From the NCBI RefSeq assembly GCF_000263715.2, contig NZ_CM001514.1, positions 1,288,936 through 1,352,935 on the forward strand: a stretch of DNA of 64,000 nt. Direction: 5' to 3'. Position numbers and translations under genes: made by a program. This DNA comes from Pseudomonas synxantha BG33R (GTDB lineage Bacteria; Pseudomonadota; Gammaproteobacteria; Pseudomonadales; Pseudomonadaceae). Shown here piece after piece: positions 1 through 8,700 of this stretch. Every line of letters begins with the position of its first letter. The stretch's first letter is position 1. Below the pieces are notes generated by a model, which did not search any database, was not told where the DNA came from, and worked only from the letters and a program-made list of their open reading frames with translations.

Positions 1-131
1 GCCGGATCCTGTAGGGGAACACTCGGCAACGGCTTGAGCGCTTCGTCCAGCGGTGCGGCTGCGAGTGCTGCGCCGGTGCACAGGCAAAACGCGAGCACAA
101 GGCTGAATCGGGTAGTTGAAACGTTGCTCAA
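1..131 (-). CDS. Secreted or membrane protein, N-terminal fragment (runs off window)
   Basis: Reading leftwards from a TTG start at 131, the frame stays open to the window edge (43 codons). The first residues form a classical signal peptide: a short polar start, the hydrophobic core FSLVLAFCLC and an Ala-rich cleavage region before APLDEALKPLP. An AAGGAG Shine-Dalgarno lies 7 nt upstream (about 139-144) and supports the TTG start. It begins 25 bp after the stop of the REC-GGDEF-EAL gene on the same strand, so the two probably share a transcript. The exported protein could be a periplasmic or membrane sensor feeding that regulator. Too little is present to name a family. Confidence 0.6.
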   Translation of the reverse strand, partial: MSNVSTTRFSLVLAFCLCTGAALAAAPLDEALKPLPSVPLQDP

Positions 132-156
132 GCGAGCACTCCTTGCAGGCCTAGGG

Positions 157-2031
157 CTATGGATGGGGCATCAGTGTCGCGCAACCCACTTGCAGCAACT
201 GCACGAAATCCTTGGGGGGCAACGCCTTGCTGAAGAGGAAACCCTGGCCCTCTTCACACTTGTGGGCCTTGAGGAAATTGAGTTGCTCGACGGTTTCCAC
301 GCCTTCGGCAATGATGTTCAGCTCCAGGCTCTTGCCCATGCCGATGATAGCGCTGATCAGTTGTTCGTCCTGGTTATTTACGCTGAGGCCGCGCACGAAG
401 GACTGGTCGATTTTCAGCACATCGATGGGAAAGCGCCGCAGGTAGCTCAGACTCGAATAGCCGGTACCGAAATCATCCAGCGCCAGACGCACGCCCATGG
501 CCTTGATTCTGCGCAGGGTATCTACGGTCTCGTCGACATTCTGCATCAGCACGCTTTCGGTGATTTCCAGCTCCAGCTGGGCGGGCGGCAGGCCGGTTTG
601 CTTGAGGATGGCGGCCAGGTTGTCGACGAAGTCCCGTTGGCGAAAGTCGATCGCCGAGATGTTCACCGACATGCGCAGCGGCGCCAGGCCCAGATCCCGC
701 CAGGCTTGGGCTTGCTCGCAGGCTTGGCGCAACACCCACTGGGTCAGGCGCACGATCAGCCCGCTGTCTTCGGCCACCGGAATAAACTGCGCCGGGCTGA
801 TCCAGCCTGACTGCGGTTCAAACCAGCGGGTCAACGCCTCGGCGCCGACGATCCGCCCGGACGCCAGATCCAGCTTGGGTTGGTAATGCAGGACGAACTC
901 ATGGCGTTCCAGGGCCTGGCGCATCGCGCTCTCCAGGTTTTGCTGGTGCTGGGCGCGGCGGTTCATGTCTTCGGTGTAAAAGCTGAAGTCGTTGGGGCCG
1001 CGTTCCTTGCTGGTGCGCATGGCGGTTTCGGCGTGCTTGATCAGTTGCACCGCATTGGTACTGTCATTGGGGTAAATGCTGATACCCAGGCTAGCGGTGA
1101 CGTTCAGGTCGTGCCCCGCAATATGACGCGTTGCGCTGACGGCGCTGAGCAGTTTTTGCGCAATGTGTTGGGTTTGCTGAGGGTGCTGGATATCGTTGAG
1201 CAGGATCACGAATTCATCGGCGCCGTAGCGAAACGTTGAGTCCGAAGCGCGTACCGTCGCCACCAGGCTGCGACTGACGTGCTGCAGCACTTCATCGCCC
1301 ACCGGATAGCCAAGGGCGTTGTTGATGCGTTTGAAGCGGTCCAGCCCGATAAACATCACCGCCAGTTGCGAGTCATGCCGCCGGCCCAGGGCGATGGCCT
1401 GGGTCAGCCGGTCGCCGAGTAACGTGCTGTTGGGCAACTCGGTGAGGGCATCGTATTGCAACAGGTGCGAGACCTTCAGCAGTTCCTGCACACGTTCTTC
1501 AATGATGCGTTCCAGGCCGAGCACCTTGTGGGCCACGTCCTGGACCAGTTGCCATTTCCAGGTCAGTGCGCTGGCCATCTGGCGGATTTCCAAGGGGTCG
1601 AAAGGTTTTTTCAGGATCAGCAACTGATCGCTGTATTTCAGTCGCGCTTCGATGGCCTCAAAGGAATAGTCGGAGTAGGCGGTGCACAGGGCGATTTGCA
1701 GGTTGGGGTCGACGTTCCATAGCTGTTCGATGGTTTGCAGCCCGTCCCAGCCGGGCGGCATGCGCATGTCGATAAACACCATGGCGTAGGGGGCGTTGTC
1801 CGCCAGCGCCTTGTTCACCAGCGCCAGCGCTTCCTGACCCTGGTAGGCGGAATCCAGCTCGAACGCTTGGCGCAACGGTGCAGTGGTGCCGAACAGGGTC
1901 GACTCCAGGGTGTCGAGGGAGGGCTTGGCGTCTTCATCGGCGCAGAGGATCTTGCGAAAGTCCTGATGGATCGAGGCGGTGTCATCGACGATGAGGATGC
2001 GACGGTTGGCCCGTTCACCTTGGGTGTTCAT
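157..2031 (-). CDS. Response regulator with GGDEF and EAL domains (c-di-GMP turnover)
   Basis: A 624-residue three-domain regulator. Residues about 11-155 are a receiver domain with acidic pocket DD16-17, phosphoacceptor Asp88 (FIDMRMPP) and Lys141; it has a long insertion after helix 1. Residues about 190-350 are a GGDEF domain whose signature reads GADEF (270-274), so diguanylate cyclase activity is doubtful. Residues about 365-615 are an EAL domain with GAEALTRW (397-403), DDFGTGYSSL and the KIDQSF strand, consistent with an active c-di-GMP phosphodiesterase. It is cytoplasmic. It is followed by the exported protein at the window edge and is divergent from another REC regulator at 2255, so both may belong to one signalling module. 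Confidence 0.9.
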   Translation of the reverse strand: MNTQGERANRRILIVDDTASIHQDFRKILCADEDAKPSLDTLESTLFGTTAPLRQAFELDSAYQGQEALALVNKALADNAPYAMVFIDMRMPPGWDGLQTIEQLWNVDPNLQIALCTAYSDYSFEAIEARLKYSDQLLILKKPFDPLEIRQMASALTWKWQLVQDVAHKVLGLERIIEERVQELLKVSHLLQYDALTELPNSTLLGDRLTQAIALGRRHDSQLAVMFIGLDRFKRINNALGYPVGDEVLQHVSRSLVATVRASDSTFRYGADEFVILLNDIQHPQQTQHIAQKLLSAVSATRHIAGHDLNVTASLGISIYPNDSTNAVQLIKHAETAMRTSKERGPNDFSFYTEDMNRRAQHQQNLESAMRQALERHEFVLHYQPKLDLASGRIVGAEALTRWFEPQSGWISPAQFIPVAEDSGLIVRLTQWVLRQACEQAQAWRDLGLAPLRMSVNISAIDFRQRDFVDNLAAILKQTGLPPAQLELEITESVLMQNVDETVDTLRRIKAMGVRLALDDFGTGYSSLSYLRRFPIDVLKIDQSFVRGLSVNNQDEQLISAIIGMGKSLELNIIAEGVETVEQLNFLKAHKCEEGQGFLFSKALPPKDFVQLLQVGCATLMPHP

Positions 2032-2199
2032 GGCGCGTCTGGCCTAGGCAAAAGACTTGATGGCATAGCGATTCCTTCCCTGGCTGGACTGCGTAGCTCG
2101 GTGCCCACTGGCAGTGACAGCATAGTCGAGCTCCTTGATATCGACGGCCAGTTGGCGTCAAATCAACAGCGCTGTGCGCCGGGAGCCGGTACGGGCACG

Positions 2200-2209
2200 C
2201 CCCCCCCCC
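2200..2209. repeat. Run of ten C in a divergent promoter region
   Basis: The 223-bp gap between two divergent response-regulator genes holds a run of ten cytosines, 46 bp upstream of the ATG at 2255. Homopolymers of this length can slip during replication and are also prone to sequencing error. No other strong element was recognised in the gap. Confidence 0.5.
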
Positions 2210-2254
2210 GCGTCAATCTAGCTTAACTTCGTTCAATTTGAAGGCAGAGTCACC

Positions 2255-3568
2255 ATGGATGAACAACTCGCTACGAAGTCTGCCGTTTTGCTGGTTGACG
2301 ATGAGGAATCGATCCTCAATAGCCTGCGCCGCTTGCTGCGCGGCCAGCCTTACGAGGTGTTATTGGCCACCAGCGGCGCCCAGGCGCTGGAGATCATGGC
2401 CAGTCGGCCCGTGGATTTGGTGATGAGCGATGCGCGTATGCCCGGTATGGACGGGGCCACGCTTCTGGCGCAGGTTCACCGCCTGTATCCCGCCACCGGC
2501 CGCATCCTGCTCACCGGTTACGCAGACCATGACACCATCATCAAGGCAATCAATGACGGGCAGATCCACCGTTACATCAGCAAGCCCTGGAATGACGCAG
2601 AGCTGATACTGGTGCTGCAGCAGTGCCTCGAACACCAGCGGCTCCAACACCTGACCCGCGAGCAGAACGAGCAGCTCAAAGCGCTCAACGCCACCCTGGA
2701 AAAACGCGTGACCGCGCGCACCGCCGAGTTGCAGCAGACCGCCGATATGCTCGACCTGGCCTATGACGAGCTCAAGCGCAGCTACGTGACCGGCACTGAA
2801 GTGTTTTCGCTGTTGGCCAACCTGCGCTTGCCCAAGAACAAGCAGACCAACCGCGCGTTGATCGAGCTGATCCGCGTGTGCTGTGCCGCCCAGTCCCTGG
2901 ATGAAGCCAGCACCCGCGACCTGACCATGGCCGCCGCGCTGTACAACATCGGCAAGCTGAGCTGGAGCGACAGCATGATGGTGTCGCCGGCGGACAAGCT
3001 GCACAGCACCGACCGCGCGCAGTATCGCGAGTACCCGACCCAGAGCGAATCACTGTTGATGACCCTGGAGCCGATGAAGGATGCAGCGCGGATCATTCGT
3101 CATCACCAGGAGCGCTGGGACGGCTCGGGGTTTCCCGACCACCTCAAGGGCGACGCGATTCCGTCGGGTTCGCGCCTGCTGAAACTGGCCGTGGACTTCA
3201 TCGAGTTGCAAAAGGGCCTGATCCTGGAGCGGCACCTGAACAGCGACGAAGCGCTGCTGTATATCCGCAAATACGCCGGGCGTTTGTATGACCCGGCGCT
3301 GGTGGAAGACTTTGTGCTGGCCTGCGCGACTTTCCTCAGTGACGTGACCCTGGGCGACCCTACGGTCAAAGTCCTCACTACCCGCGAACTTGAAGCCGGG
3401 ATGGTGCTGGCCCGCAACCTCAATGCCGACAACGGCATGTTGCTGCTCAACGCCGGCAAGGTGTTGAACCTGCCGCTGGTAGACAAGCTGATTGCCTTCG
3501 AAGCCATGGAGGGTGCCAAATACAGCATATTCATCAAACAACCGGACGAGACCTCGATTCCTTCATGA
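2255..3568 (+). CDS. Response regulator with degenerate HD-GYP domain
   Basis: A 437-residue protein. Residues about 9-125 are a receiver domain with DD15-16, phosphoacceptor Asp59 (SDARMPGMDG) and the SKPW motif at 109-112. Residues about 127-175 are predicted coiled coil. The C-terminal part is HD-GYP-like: it keeps HHQERWDGSGFP (283-294), but the metal-binding HD pair is Tyr230-Asn231 in an otherwise intact LYNIGKL motif, and no preceding conserved His is evident. Hydrolysis of c-di-GMP is therefore unlikely; an effector or scaffold role is an inference. It is divergent from the REC-GGDEF-EAL gene, and its stop overlaps the Nudix start (ATGA). Confidence 0.85.
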   Translation: MDEQLATKSAVLLVDDEESILNSLRRLLRGQPYEVLLATSGAQALEIMASRPVDLVMSDARMPGMDGATLLAQVHRLYPATGRILLTGYADHDTIIKAINDGQIHRYISKPWNDAELILVLQQCLEHQRLQHLTREQNEQLKALNATLEKRVTARTAELQQTADMLDLAYDELKRSYVTGTEVFSLLANLRLPKNKQTNRALIELIRVCCAAQSLDEASTRDLTMAAALYNIGKLSWSDSMMVSPADKLHSTDRAQYREYPTQSESLLMTLEPMKDAARIIRHHQERWDGSGFPDHLKGDAIPSGSRLLKLAVDFIELQKGLILERHLNSDEALLYIRKYAGRLYDPALVEDFVLACATFLSDVTLGDPTVKVLTTRELEAGMVLARNLNADNGMLLLNAGKVLNLPLVDKLIAFEAMEGAKYSIFIKQPDETSIPS

Positions 3569-3978
3569 GCCATTCAACTATCCGCATCGCCGCCGCCGTC
3601 CTGATCGATAAAGACGGCCAAACCCTGCTGGTACGCAAGCGCGGCACCCGGGCTTTCATGCAGCCTGGCGGCAAGATCGACGCTGACGAAACCCCGCTCC
3701 AGGCGTTGGCTCGTGAGCTGCACGAAGAGCTGAACCTGCACATCAATCCGCAAGAGGCCGTGTACCTCGGCCAATTCTCGAGCCGGGCCGCAAACGAGCC
3801 GGGTTTTATGGTGCAGGCCGATATGTACCAGCTGCATATCGACGTGGCGGTCGAACCGGCGGCTGAAATAGAAGAAATATGCTGGATCGACCCCATGGGC
3901 GACGGCGGCCTGGAGTTGGCGCCGCTGACGCGTGAGTTCATCCTGCCGCATTATCGTGCTTCCTTGCTCAGCGCATGA
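3565..3978 (+). CDS. Nudix hydrolase
   Basis: A 137-residue Nudix-fold pyrophosphohydrolase. The Nudix box is complete: a Gly of GGKID, then E at the expected spacing, then RELHEEL. It would hydrolyse a nucleoside diphosphate-linked or related substrate with Mg2+; the substrate cannot be read from sequence. Its ATG overlaps the upstream response-regulator stop by 4 bp, and its own TGA overlaps the start of the next gene, so translation of the three genes is probably coupled. A link to the c-di-GMP-type regulator upstream is only positional. Confidence 0.9.
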   Translation: MSHSTIRIAAAVLIDKDGQTLLVRKRGTRAFMQPGGKIDADETPLQALARELHEELNLHINPQEAVYLGQFSSRAANEPGFMVQADMYQLHIDVAVEPAAEIEEICWIDPMGDGGLELAPLTREFILPHYRASLLSA

Positions 3979-4481
3979 TGATTCGCCCGCTGCAGGCTAG
4001 CGATGCCCTGGCGTATCGGGCGTTGATGCTTGAGGCTTATGGCGCTTATCCCCAGGCGTTTACCTCCAGTGTTGCCGAGCGCGCCGCGATGCCCCTGAGC
4101 TGGTGGGAAAAACGCGTGAGCAGCGCTCTGGATCACCTGCTTGGCGCATTCGAGGGCGACCAACTGGCGGGTATCGCCGGCCTGGCGTTCGAGCCGCGGG
4201 AGAAGGCGTGGCACAAGGCAACATTATTCGGCATGTATGTGAGTGCGGCTTATCAACAACGGGGATTGGGGCGGCAACTGGTAGAGGCTGCGCTGGAGGA
4301 GGCCCGTAGACACCCGCGGCTGGAACTGATCCAACTGACTGTCACTGCCGGGAATGAGGCAGCGTTTGCGCTGTACCAGCGTTGCGGCTTCATTCAGTAC
4401 GGCTTGGAGCCGTTGGCGGTGCGGGTTGGTGAGGAGTATTTCGACAAGATCCACATGTGGCGTGAGTTAAAAGATCAGTGA
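3975..4481 (+). CDS. GNAT family N-acetyltransferase
   Basis: A 168-residue GNAT enzyme. The acetyl-CoA binding motif A is visible as YVSAAYQQRGLGRQLVEAAL, followed by the beta-strand LIQLTVTAGNEAAFALYQRCGF typical of the family's C-terminal half. It transfers an acetyl group from acetyl-CoA to an unidentified amine. The start overlaps the Nudix stop (ATGATG at 3975-3980, so either of two adjacent ATGs could serve). It is the last gene of the 2255-4481 operon. The substrate is unknown. Confidence 0.88.
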   Translation: MMIRPLQASDALAYRALMLEAYGAYPQAFTSSVAERAAMPLSWWEKRVSSALDHLLGAFEGDQLAGIAGLAFEPREKAWHKATLFGMYVSAAYQQRGLGRQLVEAALEEARRHPRLELIQLTVTAGNEAAFALYQRCGFIQYGLEPLAVRVGEEYFDKIHMWRELKDQ

Positions 4482-4760
4482 TATCCAATGTGGGAGGGGC
4501 GGTGCGACGGTTCGACTTGCTCCCGATGGCGGCCTCAGGGTTGGTTGGGATGCTGGATCAGACCGAGTACATATCCGTTATTTGGGTAACGGCTGCTATT
4601 GGTTCCGCTTTTACAGCGGGTCACTTTTGGAAAAGAGCCCCAAATCCATGGCGGATTACGGCCAGCATGGTTTGACGGGGCGCTTAAGATCAAGATCAAA
4701 AGCAGATCAGGATCAAGAGCGGCTCGCTTCGCATCGTGGTTAGGGGGGCTGCGAAGTCGC
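4482..4760. other. Intergenic region with decayed REP-like sequence
   Basis: No gene is supported in these 279 bp. At 4489-4535 the GTGGGAGGGGC...TTGCTCCCGAT arrangement resembles one half of the REP family used elsewhere in the window, with an interrupted middle. A small hairpin, CCGTTA-TTTGGG-TAACGG, lies at 4575-4592. The stretch separates two convergent genes (GNAT and metR); a terminator is expected but no clean stem followed by a T run was found. Confidence 0.4.
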
Positions 4761-5678
4761 TTAACGCACTGCGCTGACCCCATCCAGGGTGGAAAACGAC
4801 GTGTCCTTGGCCGTCAGCAAGAAGTCGCGCATGTACGGCGCATCCAGCATGTCCGCCCGAATGCCCGCGTACAGCGTGGCGAACAGACCTTTCTCGCCCA
4901 GGCGCTTGGCCTTCACATACCCGCGTGAGCTGTACTCATGCAGCGCCCAGTGGGGCATACCGCAGACGCCTCGGCCGCTGGCCACCAGTTGCATCATCAT
5001 CACCGTCAGCTCCGAGGTGCGTACCAGGGCGGGTTCCACGTCGGCAGGTTCCAGGAAGCGGGTGAAGATGTCCAGGCGGTCTCTTTCCACCGGGTAGGTG
5101 ATCAGGGTTTCCGTCAGCAGATCTTCCGGCACGATGTATGACTTGTTCGCCAGCGGGTGCTGGTTGGCCACGGCCAACATGGCTTCGTAGGTGAACAGCG
5201 GCACATAGGTGATACCCGGCAGCTCCAGCGGGTCGGAAGTCACCACCAGGTCGAGGTCTCCACGGGCCAGTGCCGGCAATGGCGCGAAGGCAAAGCCGGA
5301 GGCCAGGTCGAGCTCGACCTCGGGCCAGGCATCGCGGAACTGGTCGATAGTCGGCATCAGCCACTGGAAGCAGCTGTGGCATTCGATGGCCATGTGCAGG
5401 CGCCCGGCGGTGCCGCCTGCCAGCCGTGCGATGTCGCGTTCGGCGCCACGCAGCAAGGGCAGGGTGGCGTCCGCCAGTTGCAGCAGACGCAGGCCTGCGC
5501 TGGTAAAGCGCACAGGCTTGGTCTTGCGTGCGAACAGCGGCATGCCCAGGCGCTCTTCCAGTTCCTTGAACTGGTGGGACAAGGCGGACTGGGTCAGGTG
5601 CAGGCGCTCGGCTGCCTCCACCAGGCTGTCGGCTTCACGCAGGGCATGCAGTGTTTTTAGATGACGAATTTCCAGCAC
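4761..5678 (-). CDS. metR: MetR, LysR-type regulator of methionine biosynthesis
   Basis: A 305-residue LysR-type regulator. The N-terminal winged helix-turn-helix (about 1-60) reads LEIRHLKTLHALREADSLV and LHLTQSALSHQFKELEERLG, a strong match to proteobacterial MetR. The rest is the periplasmic-binding-protein-like effector domain, which binds homocysteine in characterised MetR. The GTG start at 5678 is preferred because GGAGG sits 5 nt upstream; the in-frame ATG at 5690 overlaps that Shine-Dalgarno and has none of its own. A TGAA-N5-TTCA palindrome lies about 45 bp upstream, fitting autoregulation. No met biosynthetic gene is adjacent. Confidence 0.88.
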   Translation of the reverse strand: MLEIRHLKTLHALREADSLVEAAERLHLTQSALSHQFKELEERLGMPLFARKTKPVRFTSAGLRLLQLADATLPLLRGAERDIARLAGGTAGRLHMAIECHSCFQWLMPTIDQFRDAWPEVELDLASGFAFAPLPALARGDLDLVVTSDPLELPGITYVPLFTYEAMLAVANQHPLANKSYIVPEDLLTETLITYPVERDRLDIFTRFLEPADVEPALVRTSELTVMMMQLVASGRGVCGMPHWALHEYSSRGYVKAKRLGEKGLFATLYAGIRADMLDAPYMRDFLLTAKDTSFSTLDGVSAVR

Positions 5679-5720
5679 TGTGGCCTCCATGAATAGTATT
5701 TGCGCACAATGATAATTCAT

Positions 5721-5733
5721 TGAAAGCTCTTCA
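5721..5733. promoter_or_regulatory. Putative MetR operator
   Basis: The sequence TGAAAGCTCTTCA matches the TGAA-N5-TTCA core of MetR sites known from enteric bacteria. It lies 43-55 bp upstream of the chosen metR start, in the short gap between metR and the toxin-like gene. Autoregulation is inferred. Only the outer half-sites match; the central W of the enteric consensus is a C here. Confidence 0.5.
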
Positions 5734-5756
5734 TGTTGGCCGCCCACCTGTTGGGA

Positions 5757-8700
5757 TTACTTCAGCGCCTGGAAGTGCATTCTGGCGAAGGGCTTTTCGA
5801 TAGACCCACGCCAGATTTTAGTGTCTACAAAGGCCAGTCCCTCTGCTGCGGCTTGCCATTTCATGCCCAAGTAGCGTTGTGCAAAGAGCTTTAAATGCGC
5901 CTTGGGGAAACTGTCGAACGAGGACTGCAGCGCGTCATAGTGAAAGTGCGCGTACCAGATCGGTTGGTCAGCCTTAGCCTGCCGGTTCGAGTCGTAGATC
6001 TCGTATTCCTGCAGGTAGTCGTCTTTGCCGTCGGGGCGTTTGTCCCTGAGCTTTTTACGCGCGCCGATTTTTCGAATCACAACTCGGCCTTTACCGACCA
6101 GATAGTCCAGGTAGCCTTCAGTCGGCGTTGGGCTTTCCAGGCTACGTTGGATCCGTAAGGCTTCGCCTGCCTGTTCAAGCGCAGTTGCACGAATGCGCAA
6201 TTGATCGACAATCGGGTTGCCCGCGTCGAGGCTTTGCACGTTGTTGGCGCGAGTCCTGAGTTGTTTGGCTTCGGTGACCAGCCTGTGTTCGAGGTTGATC
6301 GGCTCCATGGTTTTGTACCCTCGCACCTGCTGTTCATAAGCATCCACTCCGTCCAGGCGGGTACGGGCATCCGCAAGTGTGGCGCGGCGGTCGGTGGGCA
6401 GCGCAGGCGGGGCGGCGGCAGGTTGGCTCTGGGTCAGGTTCAAACGGTAGGTGTTGCTGTCGCCAATCTTATCCCATACCTCAGTGGGATTGCCGTCGGC
6501 GTCGCTGATGATGAATTGTCGCGGTGATTGTTGCCCGGCGGGTTTTTCGGTGCCTATCAATAGTTGCCCGTCCTCGGTTTCAAAGGCGGTCCGAGTAGCG
6601 TTTGGATTGGGCTCGGAGGCGGGTTTCTTGATGGCCCGTTCGGCTTTTCGAATCAAGCGGTCAAGGTCTTTTTGCATGAGTTGGAAAAAGTTCGGATCGA
6701 AATGATCTGGTGACCTCTCGTTCCAGGCACTCAGATCACGTGAAAACTCTTCATAGACCTTGATGCAGTTCTGCAATATTCGATTGCGTTCAACCCGGCT
6801 GATATTGGCTTCGGGTAGGGTCATGTGCGCGGTTAGAGCGCGGCTGACGTTGTTCCTGGCCTGATTCACCGCAGTTTCCTGGTAGATCCAGTCAATGTCC
6901 ACGGTTTGCTGTCGGCGGGTGATTGGGTGCAACAGTTGGCCGCTGCGCATACTGGTAATGCGCAGGTCGGTAAATCTCTGCTTCCAATAAGCCAGGTTGG
7001 CCGCGACCTCAGTGCGTGCCGTTCTGGCGGTAATGCGTTTGCTCCAGGTGCCCATGTCCTTCATCGAGCGCTCTATCACGTTAAGATCATCAAGTATGTC
7101 CAGGCGGCATTGCCTCACTTCACTGAGCAGTGTTTGAGTGATGGGGGAGGCTGAAGGCAGGTTATCCAGCTGCTGGATGATCGCCATGGATCGGTCAAAT
7201 GACGCCACGGACCGATTGGTGGCATGGTGAATCAGGTGATTGAGTCGGTCAGACACAATGTGGGCTGTTTTACTCAGTTGTACAGCATAGTTGAAGTTGG
7301 GTAGGCGGACTTGCTGTTGCTGGGCCAGTTCGAGCGACGTATACATCTTCTTGGCGCTTTCGATGTCCCTGGCCAGGTCGACATCCAGGGCTTTGCTGTC
7401 TGTTGTTCTTTGAGTGGACGCGACTTGGGGGTCTGGATAGTCGTTTGCGTGTTTTCTTAATTTTGCGGTGCAGGCATCGACTTGGGTCACAAGGTCGTTG
7501 TGTTGGGTTATCACATTTTTACCGAGCGTAGCGCGCTGCGTATTGACCTCTAGCGCGGATGCCGGGAGTTCTCGATTGACTGCAGGTGGAACGCTCCCCG
7601 GCTGGCCTCCCCCGCGTCCTCCGCGCCGGCTGCCACCGCCATAAACGGTGTTGCGACCACCGTGCAGCGCGCCGTAGGTGTCCCATTGCAGGGCAGGGTC
7701 CAGTTCAATGACCACGCTGTCATACCTGTTTCTGGCAATCAGGCGCATTTCTGCGGTGTGGGCGTCGAACCTGACCCTGTAGTAACGACCTTCACTGAGG
7801 ATGAAGTAATCGCCGGACACATTATGGCGCAAGGTGTGGCGATAGGGCCCGGTCAACACCGGTTGCAGATTGCCGGCCTTAATGGTCTCGGGGTGTTCGA
7901 AGCCGGCGAAGCGCTCGCGGGTGGTTGTCCCCTGGCGTGACTTCAATGATCGCCACAAGCTGGTGCCAGGCAGGTGTTTGAGCTGATGAGCGCGAGTCAT
8001 TTGCCGGGCCGCACTGCCGCGTGGACCGGGTAAGGCGGCGGATATCGCGACGTCCCCAACCGCCTGGGCCAGAGACTGGAGCGCCGAGATCATTTGTTCG
8101 AGGCCTTGTTTGGTGTCACCTCGCCGAAACGCGGCCACCGCTTGATTCATGGTGGTGGAGGCGTCCACAAGGGATACGACGGCACCTACAAAGGGCACAA
8201 AAGACACGGCGATTTTGATACCGAGAAGAAGCGTTCCGCTCTTGAGTGCGTACCGTTCATTTGCCAAGTCGTCGTTGGAGCGTGCGTCATTGCGGTTGGC
8301 CTCGATCAGGCGGCCCATTTGGGCATCCAACTGATAGGCAGCCAGGGACGTGGTGGCCGGCCAGGGGAAGCCGGCCTGGATCATTGCATTGTATCTTTTG
8401 CCGATGGCGTCGCCGATGCGCCCGACGTGGGCCCGCACATCACCCTTGATCGCGCGCCCCGCCACGTAGGTCGCCATGGAGTCGAGGTTGCACAGCTCAA
8501 ATAGGGCAATGCGCGCCTGCTCAAGGCTGGTAAACCCACGCAAGTAGCGTTCATCGGGCGCCTCAGGCAGATAGAGCAAGGTATTTCCCGAGTTTTGCTC
8601 TTCGATAAACGTGATACCCGACAGCGTGATTGGGCTCTCGTCGTTCGTATCCTTGCCGCCTGCGCTCAGGTGGGCCGGCAGTAGGCGGATGCGCTTGCCA

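Noticed and set aside
5679-5747. Longer metR start (ATG 5690 or earlier)
   Set aside because: The Shine-Dalgarno GGAGG lies inside the extension, directly serving the GTG at 5678.
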